From positions 2,542,001 to 2,606,000 of the forward strand of contig NZ_JAGIOI010000001.1 in the NCBI RefSeq assembly GCF_017876675.1: 64,000 nt of DNA, in the 5' to 3' direction. The DNA comes from Arthrobacter stackebrandtii (GTDB taxonomy: Bacteria; Actinomycetota; Actinomycetes; Actinomycetales; Micrococcaceae). How positions within the stretch are numbered: the first letter of the stretch is position 1; each line of letters begins with the position of its first letter. Under the pieces are notes generated by a model. The model was not told where the DNA came from and ran no database searches. It saw only the letters and a list, made by a program, of their open reading frames with translations. Shown one piece after another: positions 50,401 to 58,470 of the stretch. Made by a program: the position numbers and the translations under genes.

Positions 50401-51660
50401 CGCCCGCGCGAATCGCTGGCCATCATCACTGCCAGCGACCGCCACGCGGTGCGGGTCGCCCAGGCGATCAGGCTTCAGATGGCCAACCACCCGCTGCTCA
50501 ACGACTTCTTTGCCAGTGGCCCGGAATCATTCCGGGTGGTTACGGTGGACCGCGCCGCAGGCCTGGTCCGGGACAGGGTGATCTTTTCCCTGGGCTATGG
50601 CCGCACGCCGCACGGGCGGGCCCTGCACGGCCTCGGCCCGCTTTCGGAACCGGACGGCCGTTCCAAGTTTGCCCTGGCCATGACCCGGGCGCGGACGCAC
50701 ATCCACGTCATCACCTGCTTCCGTCCTGAGGACCTTGACGCAAGCCGCCTCAGCCATGGTGCCGTTGACTTCTTTGAACTGCTGGACCGTGAACTGTCCG
50801 GCAACTCCCTGCTGGGCACACCCGCCACAAGGGCCGTCGACACCGAACGCGAAACCGGCGAGGACCCCCTCGTGGCCGATTTGGCCGACAGGCTCGGTGC
50901 CCGCGGCGCCCGTGTGTGGCACCACTACGACGGTGCGCTCGACCTTGCCGCCGCACCGGATCCGCTCCGGATGCTGGGGCGGGACGACCACGAAATTCCG
51001 GCGCCCGTTGCGGTGGAGTCCGACGGCACCGCCAGGTACCAGCAAATGAGCGTGCGCGAACGCAGCCGCCTGCGCCCGCAAATGCTCGAACGTCTCGGCT
51101 GGCGCTACGTCCCGCTGTGGACGATTGAGGTCTTCACGGACCCGTCCAGCTGTGCCGACCAGATCGGCCGCTATTTGGGCGTTGCGCCGTCCTCCGGCGA
51201 CTTCCATTCCCTGATGGGCCAGCCCCTGGACGAGTCAATGACCGCGGTCATTGATTCGCCCCGTGCACGACGCCGGTCCACGGCTTCTGCTGCCCCGGCA
51301 GCCGGCGCCGTGGAAGAGCCCGTCAACACCGTTGCGGCGGACGCTGGGGAGCCGGCGCCCGCAGCACAAGAGCCTGCAGCGATGGTCCAGGATGAGGCCG
51401 ACGGTTCCGGGCATATCCCCGGAAGCCCGGATGGCGCAGCCGCGGACGGCGCAGCCAGTGAGGAAAGCGAAACTGCCATGAGTGAACCCCGGAAACCACA
51501 AAACACCGAAACCTCGGACCTGCCGGAACCGGCTGCCAAGGAATCACCCGTGCTGCCCAAGGTAGCCCCGCACGATGCAGACCACACCTGGGGCGATATG
51601 CCCTCGGACCGCGGCCACGATGAGTGGCTGCGCGAGAACAAACCCCCGCACTGGGGCTAA
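47434..51660 (+). CDS. Very large SF1-helicase-like AAA protein with degenerate Walker A
   Basis: Protein of 1408 aa. The N-terminal ~290 residues are helical. STPPGTGQTQT gives a Walker A in which the Lys is replaced by Gln (Q312). AVVVLDAESTSLQSALPSLARADQVIAFGDEQ fills the Walker B/motif III place, with DAE instead of DE. FALAMTRARTHIHV matches motif VI. The region about 1220-1280 (YQQMSVRERSRLRPQMLERLGWRYVPLWTIEVFTDP) resembles a restriction-endonuclease-like domain. A long acidic disordered tail ends the protein. The ATG at 47434 is used because the guaA terminator ends at 47393. Confidence 0.8.
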   Translation: MSVWSRPFRFSAEKKAPVSEVAGPTASSAEFQTWLAGLDSFSGADTALAFEKTAHGSIDLSHAHPSGLAQLLAGRKTRLSTLIREPEHYAGAKRAAAALRAKIFELSTDRGIDVGYLAAGMARWSTVDGDGSGDICAPVLLAAVALTVRAGQDDYELQLMEQAQVNPALVNHLAEQHNIHLDAAALGRLAYSTARFDPAPVLERVRSMLGPIFSASVDHSLVVSTFAFLADHLGDTALLERSEMLEELQGHSGDDVLPVELEPEFDRFAALDERHPRDEIFVRDADPQQQYVLDLIRSGESVLVSTPPGTGQTQTAINAVAQLVHDGKSVLVVGERRGTLNEFAQIFAGLDLDSLLLQLGAHTGPQQIKSQLIRAITRNEKASEPKLDTLHETLVDHRHQLVDHVASLHNVRERWGCSPYQAMQSLAELTSIHPAPSTTVRLKRSVLDSIRDRKELTDRLQRAALLGSFSQVAVSSAWHGARMVTRKETEAAFALAEDLYARVPGFAEKMRDVAEFGQIRQGNSFAEWGRQLDMLVAIRESLDKFNADVFDWPTDEMIAATATNAWRRERGIDMPALQRARFRRNAKDLVRPGVHIADLHASLVLVSEQSAQWAGAATSKRHPTVPSGLAELSRTFADLRKKLLSLGAVLERTVDGGDLLNFNAGELVGRLEALVASRDSLENLPERTLLLEGMQEQGLGELLDDLARREVPAEQTGAELELAWWQSALEAMISGDEYLAMSDGDNLRRLEAEFRLADQAHVASGPGRIRWRLAQEWAKALAGPHRQGEMLRNLLKDGRVSMGALTTQTPDLLRNLAPVFAMSPLAVPSAVPSGWRFDAVVVLDAESTSLQSALPSLARADQVIAFGDEQTACPKSFSVAVAAPGENAAGSHPLESVFGALSRILPRHRLTVCYRAVDEDLVRQLSSGFYDSQLERLPDGRVLTGLERSLTVDYLPDGKGLPGMGDGGVESVVAEVNRVVDLVFEHARVRPRESLAIITASDRHAVRVAQAIRLQMANHPLLNDFFASGPESFRVVTVDRAAGLVRDRVIFSLGYGRTPHGRALHGLGPLSEPDGRSKFALAMTRARTHIHVITCFRPEDLDASRLSHGAVDFFELLDRELSGNSLLGTPATRAVDTERETGEDPLVADLADRLGARGARVWHHYDGALDLAAAPDPLRMLGRDDHEIPAPVAVESDGTARYQQMSVRERSRLRPQMLERLGWRYVPLWTIEVFTDPSSCADQIGRYLGVAPSSGDFHSLMGQPLDESMTAVIDSPRARRRSTASAAPAAGAVEEPVNTVAADAGEPAPAAQEPAAMVQDEADGSGHIPGSPDGAAADGAASEESETAMSEPRKPQNTETSDLPEPAAKESPVLPKVAPHDADHTWGDMPSDRGHDEWLRENKPPHWG

Positions 51661-51679
51661 ACACTTAAAAGGACGTTTC

Positions 51680-52189
51680 ATGGCCACTCCGCCAAAGATC
51701 CCCGGGCTGGGAGCCTTCGTCGACAAGAACGCCGGCACGCCCAGGCCGCCGGCGCCCCGGCCGGTTGCCGCGGCGGCGTGGCTCATGGTGCTTGGTGCCT
51801 TCGCCCAGCTGCTGGCATCGGTATTTGCCGTTGTGTATGCGGCCTCGCCCGAGCGCCTGGAGAAGATCCAGGCCAGCCTCGACACCATGACCGGCACGGT
51901 GCCCAGCCTCGAAGCCGCTCGAAACACCGGCATCATCACGGTTGTGTTCGCCGGCATCGGAACCATCTGCGCCTACCTGTTGTTTGCTTGGTTCCTCCGC
52001 AAGGGCCGGTCCTGGGCGCGGGTTGCCGTCGGTGTCCTGGTGGCGCTGACGTGTGTGCAACTGGTGGGCATCTCCTTCCCCCTTGGCATCACGACGGTTG
52101 CGCAACTGGTGTTGGGTGCAGTGGCTTTGGCCTTGTGCTACCTGCCCGTGTCCAGCAGGTACTTTGCCCAGGTCAAGGCCGGGCACTGA
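51680..52189 (+). CDS. Four-helix membrane protein, unknown
   Basis: Protein of 169 aa; ATG at 51680 after AAAAGGAC. Four hydrophobic segments: about residues 32-52, 84-106, 112-132 and 136-156. Pro/Ala-rich N-terminus. No family recognised. It starts 19 bp after the large helicase-like gene and may be co-transcribed with it. Confidence 0.75.
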   Translation: MATPPKIPGLGAFVDKNAGTPRPPAPRPVAAAAWLMVLGAFAQLLASVFAVVYAASPERLEKIQASLDTMTGTVPSLEAARNTGIITVVFAGIGTICAYLLFAWFLRKGRSWARVAVGVLVALTCVQLVGISFPLGITTVAQLVLGAVALALCYLPVSSRYFAQVKAGH

Positions 52190-52240
52190 GCGCAGCACCG
52201 GACCGCCGGAAACCAGGCCGCACGTCCGGTCCGTGCCTGG

Positions 52241-52966
52241 TCAATTGAGCAGGATCAGGAACACTTTTCCGCGGCTGATGGCACCGGCCAGCTTGACTGC
52301 CTGCTCGGCTGTGGCCGCCACCACAAGGATTCCTTCGTTTTCCTGAGCCGGCAGCAGCCCCGTGCTTTGCGCCAGCGCGGGTGTCCACAATACGGGCACG
52401 CTTTCGGCGAGGACCTCATTGGTGGTGGGCCCGTCCAGTCCGATGCTGGAACTGAGCACCACTGTGACCAGCTGACCCTGCCGCAGCAGTCCCAGAGTCG
52501 AGGGGTCGCTGAGCCGGAGCGGAACGGCCTGGCTCCCTGGCGCGGCACCAATCAGCAACCCGCTCCCCAGCAGCGACGCATCGGTCACCACCTCCCCGCG
52601 CCGGAGCGGGCCGGAAACCTGGCGCCCTGCCCACGGAGAATCCGGGCGCAGTGCCCCGTCGGGCACCATGCCGGGGCTGACATGGGAGGCGACCAGGTTG
52701 CCGTCGGAAAGTGCATGTCCGGCGGGAAGGTCGCGGGAGGCCACCATGACTGCGGTGGTGGGTGGCTTTGTCGGGGTCAGCTGCTGGACGGCGATCGCGG
52801 CGGCCAAACACAGCAGCAGGGCCGCAAGCAGGCGCCGGTGGCGTGCCATCCAGCGAAGCAGCCTGTGCAGGGCCGAGGTGGGCGGCGGTCCGCCAGGCCA
52901 GTCATTGGAGCGCCATGCGGGCCCGGTGTAGACGGGCGGACCGGTGGCAGTAGTTTGGGTCTTCAT
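52241..52966 (-). CDS. SAF-domain protein (CpaB/RcpC-like)
   Basis: Protein of 241 aa, ATG at 52966. One transmembrane helix at about residues 48-66 (RRLLAALLLCLAAAIAVQQL) is followed by a SAF domain starting TTAVMVASRDLPAGHALSDG. CpaB/RcpC-type SAF proteins belong to Flp/Tad pili. No other pilus gene is near, so this is an orphan or serves a distant locus. Confidence 0.85.
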   Translation of the reverse strand: MKTQTTATGPPVYTGPAWRSNDWPGGPPPTSALHRLLRWMARHRRLLAALLLCLAAAIAVQQLTPTKPPTTAVMVASRDLPAGHALSDGNLVASHVSPGMVPDGALRPDSPWAGRQVSGPLRRGEVVTDASLLGSGLLIGAAPGSQAVPLRLSDPSTLGLLRQGQLVTVVLSSSIGLDGPTTNEVLAESVPVLWTPALAQSTGLLPAQENEGILVVAATAEQAVKLAGAISRGKVFLILLN

Positions 52967-53081
52967 GCGCCCACGGTATGGCTGCGGCGCGCAGGGCAAA
53001 AGAGGCACTCGGCGGATTGGGGAGAAAGCCGTCCCCGGCCGTGCCTGTGGAGGAATGAATGCAGGAAAAGCGGCCCTCGGG

Positions 53082-53351
53082 CTACTTCGCGGCGCCTGCA
53101 GGGGCCGGGGCGGGTGCCGGAGTGGAGGGTGCAGCTGCGGCGGGGGCGGAGGCCGCGGGCACGGAGCTGGAGCTTGATCGTGAATCGGTGCGGTAGAAGC
53201 CCGAACCCTTGAACACCACGCCAACTGAATTGAACTTCTTGCGCAGCGCGCCGCCGCATTCGGGGCAGACGGTCAGCGAGTTGTCGCTGAACGACTGCTG
53301 AATGTCGAAGGCGTGGCCGCAATCCTTGCAGGCGTAAGCGTAAGTGGGCAC
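53082..53351 (-). CDS. FmdB-family zinc-ribbon protein
   Basis: Small protein of 89 aa with the zinc-ribbon pairs CKDCG and CPECG at the N-terminus. The GTG at 53351 has AGGAGG upstream and gives VPTYAYACKDCGHAF, the conserved family start (an in-frame ATG 7 codons earlier lacks it). The last ~35 residues are a low-complexity Ser/Ala/Pro tail. Function unknown; it is widespread and usually near 5-formyl-THF cyclo-ligase or mscL genes. Confidence 0.9.
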   Translation of the reverse strand: MPTYAYACKDCGHAFDIQQSFSDNSLTVCPECGGALRKKFNSVGVVFKGSGFYRTDSRSSSSSVPAASAPAAAAPSTPAPAPAPAGAAK

Positions 53352-53483
53352 TGGGTTTCCTCCTGGATACATGCGTGGGGGCCGTGCGACCGCACCAAAA
53401 CTTGGCAGCCCATGGCCCCGAGTGCCAATTCTAGCACCGGCTTGTAAAACGCCCGCTGGTGCCCGTGCATTCCCGCGGCAGCC

Positions 53484-54215
53484 TCAGCCGCCCAGCCGGC
53501 GCACCCCGGACGGTGACAGTGCCCACGAAACCGGCATGTCGAACGTGTCCCTGGGCAGCATTCCGGCTGACAGAATTTCATTGGAATGCACGACGGCGGC
53601 GACCGTCACCCGTGTGCCGGGGGACGCCGTCGACCCGGCCAGGCCGGCCAGAAACCTGTCGTAGTAGCCGCCGCCCTGGCCCATCCTTGTCCCGGATTCG
53701 TCCACGGCCAGGGCGGGGACCAGGACGGCCGGAACAGGGCCCAATTCCGGGAAGGGGCGCCGCACGCCCACCGGTTCCATGACGGGGGCCAGTGCACTGC
53801 GGACCATGGCAACTCCGGGGAACCAGCGGACCCAGCTGAGGGCAAAGCCGGGCTCGCACACGGGCACATGGACCAGGTGGCCGGCAGCGGCCAGCGCTGA
53901 AAGCAGCTCATCCGTGGAGGGCTCGGTGCCCGTGGAAATATAGGCGCACACCTGCAGCCGTGCCGCGGGCGGACCGGTCCCGGGGAATGCCCCGCTGGAC
54001 AGGCCGCCGAGCGGGGCAGCATCCGCAGGAGGTCCACCGGCCGGGGCTGCAGCGGCCGCCAGCGACTCCACCCAGTCCAGCCCCACCCGGGCCAGTCCCG
54101 TGCCCGCGGCCGCCCGGGACGCCGCATCCGCAGCGGCCCGGGCGGCGCGCAGGCGGGCCCGCCATGCAGTTTTCGGGGGTGTGCTCACGGCATCCTTTGG
54201 CAGGGAAGTGGTCAT
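53484..54215 (-). CDS. 5-formyltetrahydrofolate cyclo-ligase
   Basis: ATP-dependent conversion of 5-formyl-THF to 5,10-methenyl-THF. It has 243 aa; ATG at 54215. MGQGGGYYDRFLA is the active-site ATP/folate motif. An Ala/Gly/Pro insert near residues 50-85 is longer than usual. It is divergent from galU with 53 bp between them, an arrangement common in actinobacteria. Confidence 0.92.
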   Translation of the reverse strand: MTTSLPKDAVSTPPKTAWRARLRAARAAADAASRAAAGTGLARVGLDWVESLAAAAAPAGGPPADAAPLGGLSSGAFPGTGPPAARLQVCAYISTGTEPSTDELLSALAAAGHLVHVPVCEPGFALSWVRWFPGVAMVRSALAPVMEPVGVRRPFPELGPVPAVLVPALAVDESGTRMGQGGGYYDRFLAGLAGSTASPGTRVTVAAVVHSNEILSAGMLPRDTFDMPVSWALSPSGVRRLGG

Positions 54216-54268
54216 TGTTACGACAACATTATCCGTGCTTTGTCCATAGGGTCGGTTACCCTTGGGGC

Positions 54269-55171
54269 ATGACTTCTGCAAAGCATGTACGTAAGGCGGT
54301 AATCCCTGCGGCCGGTTTGGGGACCCGTTTCCTGCCCGCCACGAAGGCGATGCCCAAAGAAATGCTGCCCGTCGTTGACAAGCCTGCCATCCAGTATGTG
54401 GTGCAGGAAGCCGTCAGCGCCGGACTTACCGACGTTCTGATGATCACGGGCCGCAACAAGCGCGCCCTGGAGGACCACTTTGACCGTGTCCCCGTGACCG
54501 AGCAGCTGCTCGAGGCCAAGGGCGACACCGACCGGCTGGCCGCCATCCAGCACGCCACCGACATCGGTGACATCCATTACGTCCGCCAGGGCGACCCCAA
54601 GGGCCTGGGCCACGCCGTGCTGCGCGCCAAGACCCACGTGGGGGACGAGCCTTTCGCCGTCCTGCTCGGTGACGACCTGATCGACGAGCGCGATCCGCTG
54701 CTGACCACCATGATCGAAGTGCAGGAGCGGACCGGCGGTTCCGTGATTGCCCTGATCGAGGTGCCGCAGGACAAGATTTCAGCCTACGGCTGTGCCGACA
54801 TGACCGTTATCGAGGGCGAGGACTATGTCCGCGTCAACCACCTGGTGGAGAAGCCCGCGGTGGAGGATGCGCCGTCGAACCTGGCCGTCATTGGCCGCTA
54901 CGTGCTGCACCCGGCTGTGTTTGACGTCCTGGAAAACACCCCTCCGGGCCGCGGCGATGAAATCCAGCTGACCGACGCCCTGCAGACCCTGGCCACCATG
55001 GAAGGCGAAGGCGGCGGCGTGTACGGCGTGGTGTTCTCCGGCCGTCGCTACGACACCGGCGACAAGCTCAGCTACCTCAAGGCCGTGGTGACGCTGGCCT
55101 GCGAAAACGAGGAACTGGGCGAAGACCTGCGCGCATGGCTGGGCGAATACACCGCCGCCGCCAAGGTCTAG
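54269..55171 (+). CDS. galU: UTP-glucose-1-phosphate uridylyltransferase
   Basis: Makes UDP-glucose for cell-envelope polysaccharides. It has 300 aa, ATG at 54269. The nucleotide motif AAGLGTRFLPATKAMPKEMLP and ADMTVIEGEDYVRVNHLVEKP are typical of GalU. A longer frame upstream overlaps the 5-FCL gene and is not used. The GNAT gene follows after 4 bp. Confidence 0.96.
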   Translation: MTSAKHVRKAVIPAAGLGTRFLPATKAMPKEMLPVVDKPAIQYVVQEAVSAGLTDVLMITGRNKRALEDHFDRVPVTEQLLEAKGDTDRLAAIQHATDIGDIHYVRQGDPKGLGHAVLRAKTHVGDEPFAVLLGDDLIDERDPLLTTMIEVQERTGGSVIALIEVPQDKISAYGCADMTVIEGEDYVRVNHLVEKPAVEDAPSNLAVIGRYVLHPAVFDVLENTPPGRGDEIQLTDALQTLATMEGEGGGVYGVVFSGRRYDTGDKLSYLKAVVTLACENEELGEDLRAWLGEYTAAAKV

Positions 55172-55175
55172 CTTC

Positions 55176-55793
55176 GTGTGGGGGCAGGCCATCTGGCCGG
55201 TGACATTGGAATGCGGTGACCTGGTCCTGCGCCCCATCAAGCTTCGCGACCAAGCGGAGTGGACGCGGGTGCGTACCCGCAACGCGGCATGGCTGGCGCC
55301 ATGGGAGGCCAGCAACCCCGTGGACCAGGGCCAGCTGCCGACCTTCGGCGGCATGGTCCGGGTCCTGAACCGGCAGGCACGCGAAGCCAGCGCGCTGCCG
55401 TTCATCATCACCGAACGGATACCGGGCCAGGCAAAGCCCGCCATTGTGGGCCAGCTGACGGTCTCCTCCATCATGTGGGGCTCGGCCATGTCCGCAACCC
55501 TGGGCTACTGGGTGGACCAGGACAGGGCCGGGCGCGGCATCGCCCCCACCGCCGTGGCCATGGCCACGGACCATTGCTTCCGCCAGCTGGGGCTGCACCG
55601 GATGGAAATCAATATCCGCCCTGAAAACAACGCAAGCCTGCGCGTGGTGGAAAAGCTGGGCTTCCGCGACGAGGGGCTGCGCCCGCGCTACCTGCACATC
55701 AACGGCCAGTGGGCAGACCACCGCAGTTTCGCCCTGACAACGGAGGAAGTCCCGGAGGGAATCCTGGCGCGCTGGCTGGCCCGGCGGGGATGA
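55176..55793 (+). CDS. RimJ/RimL-type GNAT acetyltransferase
   Basis: Protein of 205 aa, GTG start 4 bp after galU. YWVDQDRAGRGIAPTAVAMA is the acetyl-CoA loop, and NIRPENNASLRVVEKLGFRDEGLRPRYL matches the RimJ group. Substrate unknown; in this context it is probably part of the galU transcription unit. Confidence 0.9.
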   Translation: MWGQAIWPVTLECGDLVLRPIKLRDQAEWTRVRTRNAAWLAPWEASNPVDQGQLPTFGGMVRVLNRQAREASALPFIITERIPGQAKPAIVGQLTVSSIMWGSAMSATLGYWVDQDRAGRGIAPTAVAMATDHCFRQLGLHRMEINIRPENNASLRVVEKLGFRDEGLRPRYLHINGQWADHRSFALTTEEVPEGILARWLARRG

Positions 55794-55969
55794 AAACAGC
55801 TCAAGGTGCCGACTCCGCCGTCGGAGATAGTAAAAATGATGGTTTTTCTTCGCTCCAAGGGCGACACACCGCAAAAAATGCCGGAAGCAACATGTTTCCC
55901 CTCTAGGGTTGAAATGTGGCTGGATAAGCGCAACCAGTCCACCCCATCCAGCAATTGCAGGAGACGTCA

Positions 55970-56767
55970 ATGGAAAGCAGCACTTCCGACGCCCACACCC
56001 ACGTGGAGCCGGGACCTTCAAGCGTCGTGCCCCCACGGCAGCCGCTGAAAATTCGCTGGGGCCGGACGGCCATCGCCCTTGTGGGCCTTCTTGCGCTCCT
56101 GACCGCCGGAATCTCCGGTGCGCTGAGCGTCATCTCCATCGGTTCCTCCACGCTGCCACTGCTAACCCTGGGCACCTTTGCCCTGGTCATTGTCCTGCTG
56201 CGAGTCCTGGCCATGCGTGATGCGGCCATCCGCCGCGCCGCCCGCCTCGAAGCCCGCACGACGGCGGAGCAGGCTTCCAGCCACGCCTCGCCTGCCCCTG
56301 TGGAACAAAAGGAGACGGCGCTTTTTGACGGCGCCGAGGGCGCCGAACCGGCACCGGCACCCAAGCCGCTGACAGCAGAAGAGCTGCGTGCCGCCGCCAT
56401 GCGCGTTGCTGCAAAGGGTGCCGCAGATGCCAAGCTGGCGGACACCCAGACGCTCGCCGAGACCTGGGACCCCGTTGAGGTTCCCGTGCCGGGCTACGTC
56501 AAGGCCGCCAAGGCGCTGACCCTGGACAAGCCGCTGAACCTGCCTGCCGCACCGAAGTCCGCGGGCACCTCCATCAAGGCCGACCTGGCCGGTGTAGGTG
56601 CCGGAGACGGAGTGGCCGCCGTGCCGGACCTGCAGGAAGTCCCGGCGTCCGCCGGAGCCACGGCTGCAGCTGTGAAGGCGGGGCCGGGCAAGGCGCCTGC
56701 CGCCGAGCAGCGCGGCACCTACGCACTGAACAACCTGGACGACGTCCTCCAGCGCCGCCGCGCGTAG
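55970..56767 (+). CDS. Membrane protein, unknown
   Basis: Protein of 265 aa; ATG 55970 with GGAGA upstream. Two close hydrophobic segments (about residues 33-55 and 60-81) and a long soluble C-terminal tail rich in Ala/Pro. The tail ends ALNNLDDVLQRRRA. No known family. The 176 bp before it shows no clear promoter. Confidence 0.75.
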   Translation: MESSTSDAHTHVEPGPSSVVPPRQPLKIRWGRTAIALVGLLALLTAGISGALSVISIGSSTLPLLTLGTFALVIVLLRVLAMRDAAIRRAARLEARTTAEQASSHASPAPVEQKETALFDGAEGAEPAPAPKPLTAEELRAAAMRVAAKGAADAKLADTQTLAETWDPVEVPVPGYVKAAKALTLDKPLNLPAAPKSAGTSIKADLAGVGAGDGVAAVPDLQEVPASAGATAAAVKAGPGKAPAAEQRGTYALNNLDDVLQRRRA

Positions 56768-56851
56768 CTTCTTCCTTCCCCTTCTTCGCCACGGCAGCCG
56801 GGTCCCATGCCACCGCTGCCGCCCCATGTTTTCAGGCGTACTGTGGAAAAC

Positions 56852-57628
56852 ATGACGACCATTGCAGTTGCTGGAGGAACGGGGCTGGCCGGAAGGGCCG
56901 TCGTGGCGGAGGCTGTGGCAGCCGGCCAAGCAGTGCGTTCCCTGAGCCGCCACCTGCCTGCCGAAGCGCACCGCGTGGCCGGGGCTGAATACATGCGTGC
57001 CGACTTCCGCACCGGTGCCGGGGTGGCTGCCGCGCTGGCGGGCGTGGATGCCCTGGTTGAAACCATGGATGCCCGTTCCGGGCCCGGGCTGCGTGCGCTG
57101 CCGGTCATGTCGGTCGCCGCCCTTGGTGCTGCCGCGCGGGCAGGCGTGGGGCGCTGTGTCCTGCTGACCATTGTCCGGGCGGGGGAGTGCACCATGGGCT
57201 ATTACCAGGCGCAGGCCGCCCGTGCACTCAGCTACGAGAAGTCCGCCCTGCCAACTTCCGTTGTGTACGCCACCCAGTTCCACAACCTGGTGGCAGGAAT
57301 ATTCTCCGCAGGCGCCAAGGCCGGGCTCATCCCCGTCTTCAATGGGGTGTACTTCCAGACCATTTCGACGGCGGACGTCGCGGCGGTGCTACTGGCCGAG
57401 GCGCTGCGGGGGAGTGCGGCCAAGAAGAGCGTGTTTGCCGGCGGGCCCGCCGTGCAGGGCATGCGAGAGATGGCGGAAACCTGGCAGGCCGCCACCGGGA
57501 GCAGGGCATTGGTGGCTCCCCTGCCGCTGCCGGGATCCTTCGGTGCCTTCCTACGGGCCGGCAAAAACCTGGTGCCGGACCACGCCGTGGGCGTGACATC
57601 GTTTGAAAGCTGGCTCGGGAAGCACTGA
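56852..57628 (+). CDS. NmrA/SDR-like NAD(P)-binding protein
   Basis: Atypical short-chain dehydrogenase of 258 aa, starting MTTIAVAGGTGLAGRAVV (GxxGxxG dinucleotide motif). The pattern VTRADVAAVLL-like segment (FQTISTADVAAVLLAEAL) is found in NmrA-like proteins that bind NAD(P) without a canonical Tyr-Lys pair. Role unknown; single gene. Confidence 0.85.
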   Translation: MTTIAVAGGTGLAGRAVVAEAVAAGQAVRSLSRHLPAEAHRVAGAEYMRADFRTGAGVAAALAGVDALVETMDARSGPGLRALPVMSVAALGAAARAGVGRCVLLTIVRAGECTMGYYQAQAARALSYEKSALPTSVVYATQFHNLVAGIFSAGAKAGLIPVFNGVYFQTISTADVAAVLLAEALRGSAAKKSVFAGGPAVQGMREMAETWQAATGSRALVAPLPLPGSFGAFLRAGKNLVPDHAVGVTSFESWLGKH

Positions 57629-57741
57629 GCGTCGGCCCCGCGGCCATCCGGAGTCACGCAAGGTATTTTCACGGTTTAAACCGAATAAATGTAGTAGCCT
57701 GAAATTTCAGACACGTGCAGCACCTATGGAGGCAGAAGACC

Positions 57742-57972
57742 ATGGAACTCATCCCCGGCGGAACCCTGATCACGGCAACCCCTGAGGAGGGGCGGGCCTT
57801 GGCCGTCCTGATGGCACGCAAGAGCATCGGCAACATGCAGCCCGATACCGAGGTGCGGAAGGCGCTGCGCCCGGAGTACGCCAACAACGCCGATTCGCTC
57901 ACCGCGGCCGCACATGTTGTGGCCGTGGAGTTCGCCACGGTGGCTGCCGCCAACGGGTACTGGCGCAAGTAG
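57742..57972 (+). CDS. Small conserved-looking protein, unknown
   Basis: Protein of 76 aa, ATG 57742 after TATGGAGG. Sequence MELIPGGTLITATPEEGRAL, then a helical, Ala-rich middle and a short GYWRK end. No family recognised. It is intact and carries a good ribosome-binding site, so it is likely real. Confidence 0.65.
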   Translation: MELIPGGTLITATPEEGRALAVLMARKSIGNMQPDTEVRKALRPEYANNADSLTAAAHVVAVEFATVAAANGYWRK

Positions 57973-58050
57973 CACAAGTCATTTTGCGCCGGAGCCCGTT
58001 CCGGGTTTAGTGTGGAAATTGTCGAGTTCGGCAGATCCCGGAGCCGGCAT

Positions 58051-58123
58051 GGGGCTATGGCGCAGTTGGTAGCGCGCCTCGTTCGCATCGAGGAGGTCAG
58101 GAGTTCGAATCTCCTTAGCTCCA
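58051..58123 (+). tRNA. tRNA-Ala (anticodon CGC)
   Basis: It folds as a full cloverleaf of 73 nt: 7-bp acceptor stem, D arm AGTTGGTA, anticodon loop TTCGCAT with anticodon CGC, T arm TTCGAAT. The acceptor stem carries the G3-U70 wobble pair, the identity element of alanyl-tRNA synthetase. CCA is not encoded. Confidence 0.97.
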
Positions 58124-58131
58124 CCCCATGG

Positions 58132-58175
58132 AAAGCCGCTCTGACTAGGCGTTATGCCGGTCGGAGGGGCTTTTT
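58132..58175 (+). terminator. Terminator after tRNA-Ala
   Basis: AAAGCCGCTCTGAC (58132-58145) pairs with 58162-58175 at 12 of 14 positions and is followed by TTTTT. Typical intrinsic terminator. Confidence 0.8.
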
Positions 58176-58206
58176 CGTGCCTCAATCTTGGGGTCAAAAC
58201 GGGTGG

Positions 58207-58258
58207 CGTACCGCAAACGTACCGCAACCCACTCCATGGGAACTCGAAAAGAGTTCCC
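58207..58258. repeat. 11-bp direct repeat and small hairpin
   Basis: CGTACCGCAAA (58207-58217) is followed immediately by CGTACCGCAAC (58218-58228). Then GGGAACTC-GAAAA-GAGTTCCC (58238-58258) forms an 8-bp perfect hairpin. Both lie between tRNA-Ala and the tRNA-like remnant. They may be leftover arm-type integrase sites. Confidence 0.6.
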
Positions 58259-58365
58259 CTATAGCCTTCCAAGGGGAGCATGCTGCGAACCACGTTCGAA
58301 TCCGGCACTGAACCCTCCCCGCGCCGATGCCTGCCCGTGACGTGCTTGATATGCACTTGGTTCAA

Positions 58366-58396
58366 GAGGTCAGGGGCTCGAATCTCCTTGGCTCAC
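58366..58396 (+). other. Degenerate copy of the tRNA-Ala 3' end (candidate att remnant)
   Basis: GAGGTCAGG, then CTCGAATCTCCTTGGCTC repeats 58093-58124 of the tRNA-Ala with three transitions and one missing base near the end. A second copy of a tRNA 3' end near the tRNA is what integration of a phage or island leaves. The 240 bp between the copies contains no integrase gene. Confidence 0.65.
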
Positions 58397-58404
58397 TTCA
58401 AAAG

Positions 58405-58448
58405 GACAGTCCGGACCAGCCTCGAATGCGAGGCAGGCACGGACTGTC
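58405..58448. terminator. Nested hairpin before the SDR stop
   Basis: GACAGTCCG (58405-58413) pairs with 58440-58448, and inside it GCCTCG-AATG-CGAGGC (58419-58434) forms a second stem. It lies 23 bp past the end of the minus-strand SDR gene and may terminate it. Confidence 0.6.
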
Positions 58449-58470
58449 TGCGCAGTGTTCAGGCGGCGCG

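Noticed and set aside
58396-58470. Second tRNA gene
   Set aside because: Only the T arm and 3' acceptor side are present; there is no anticodon arm.
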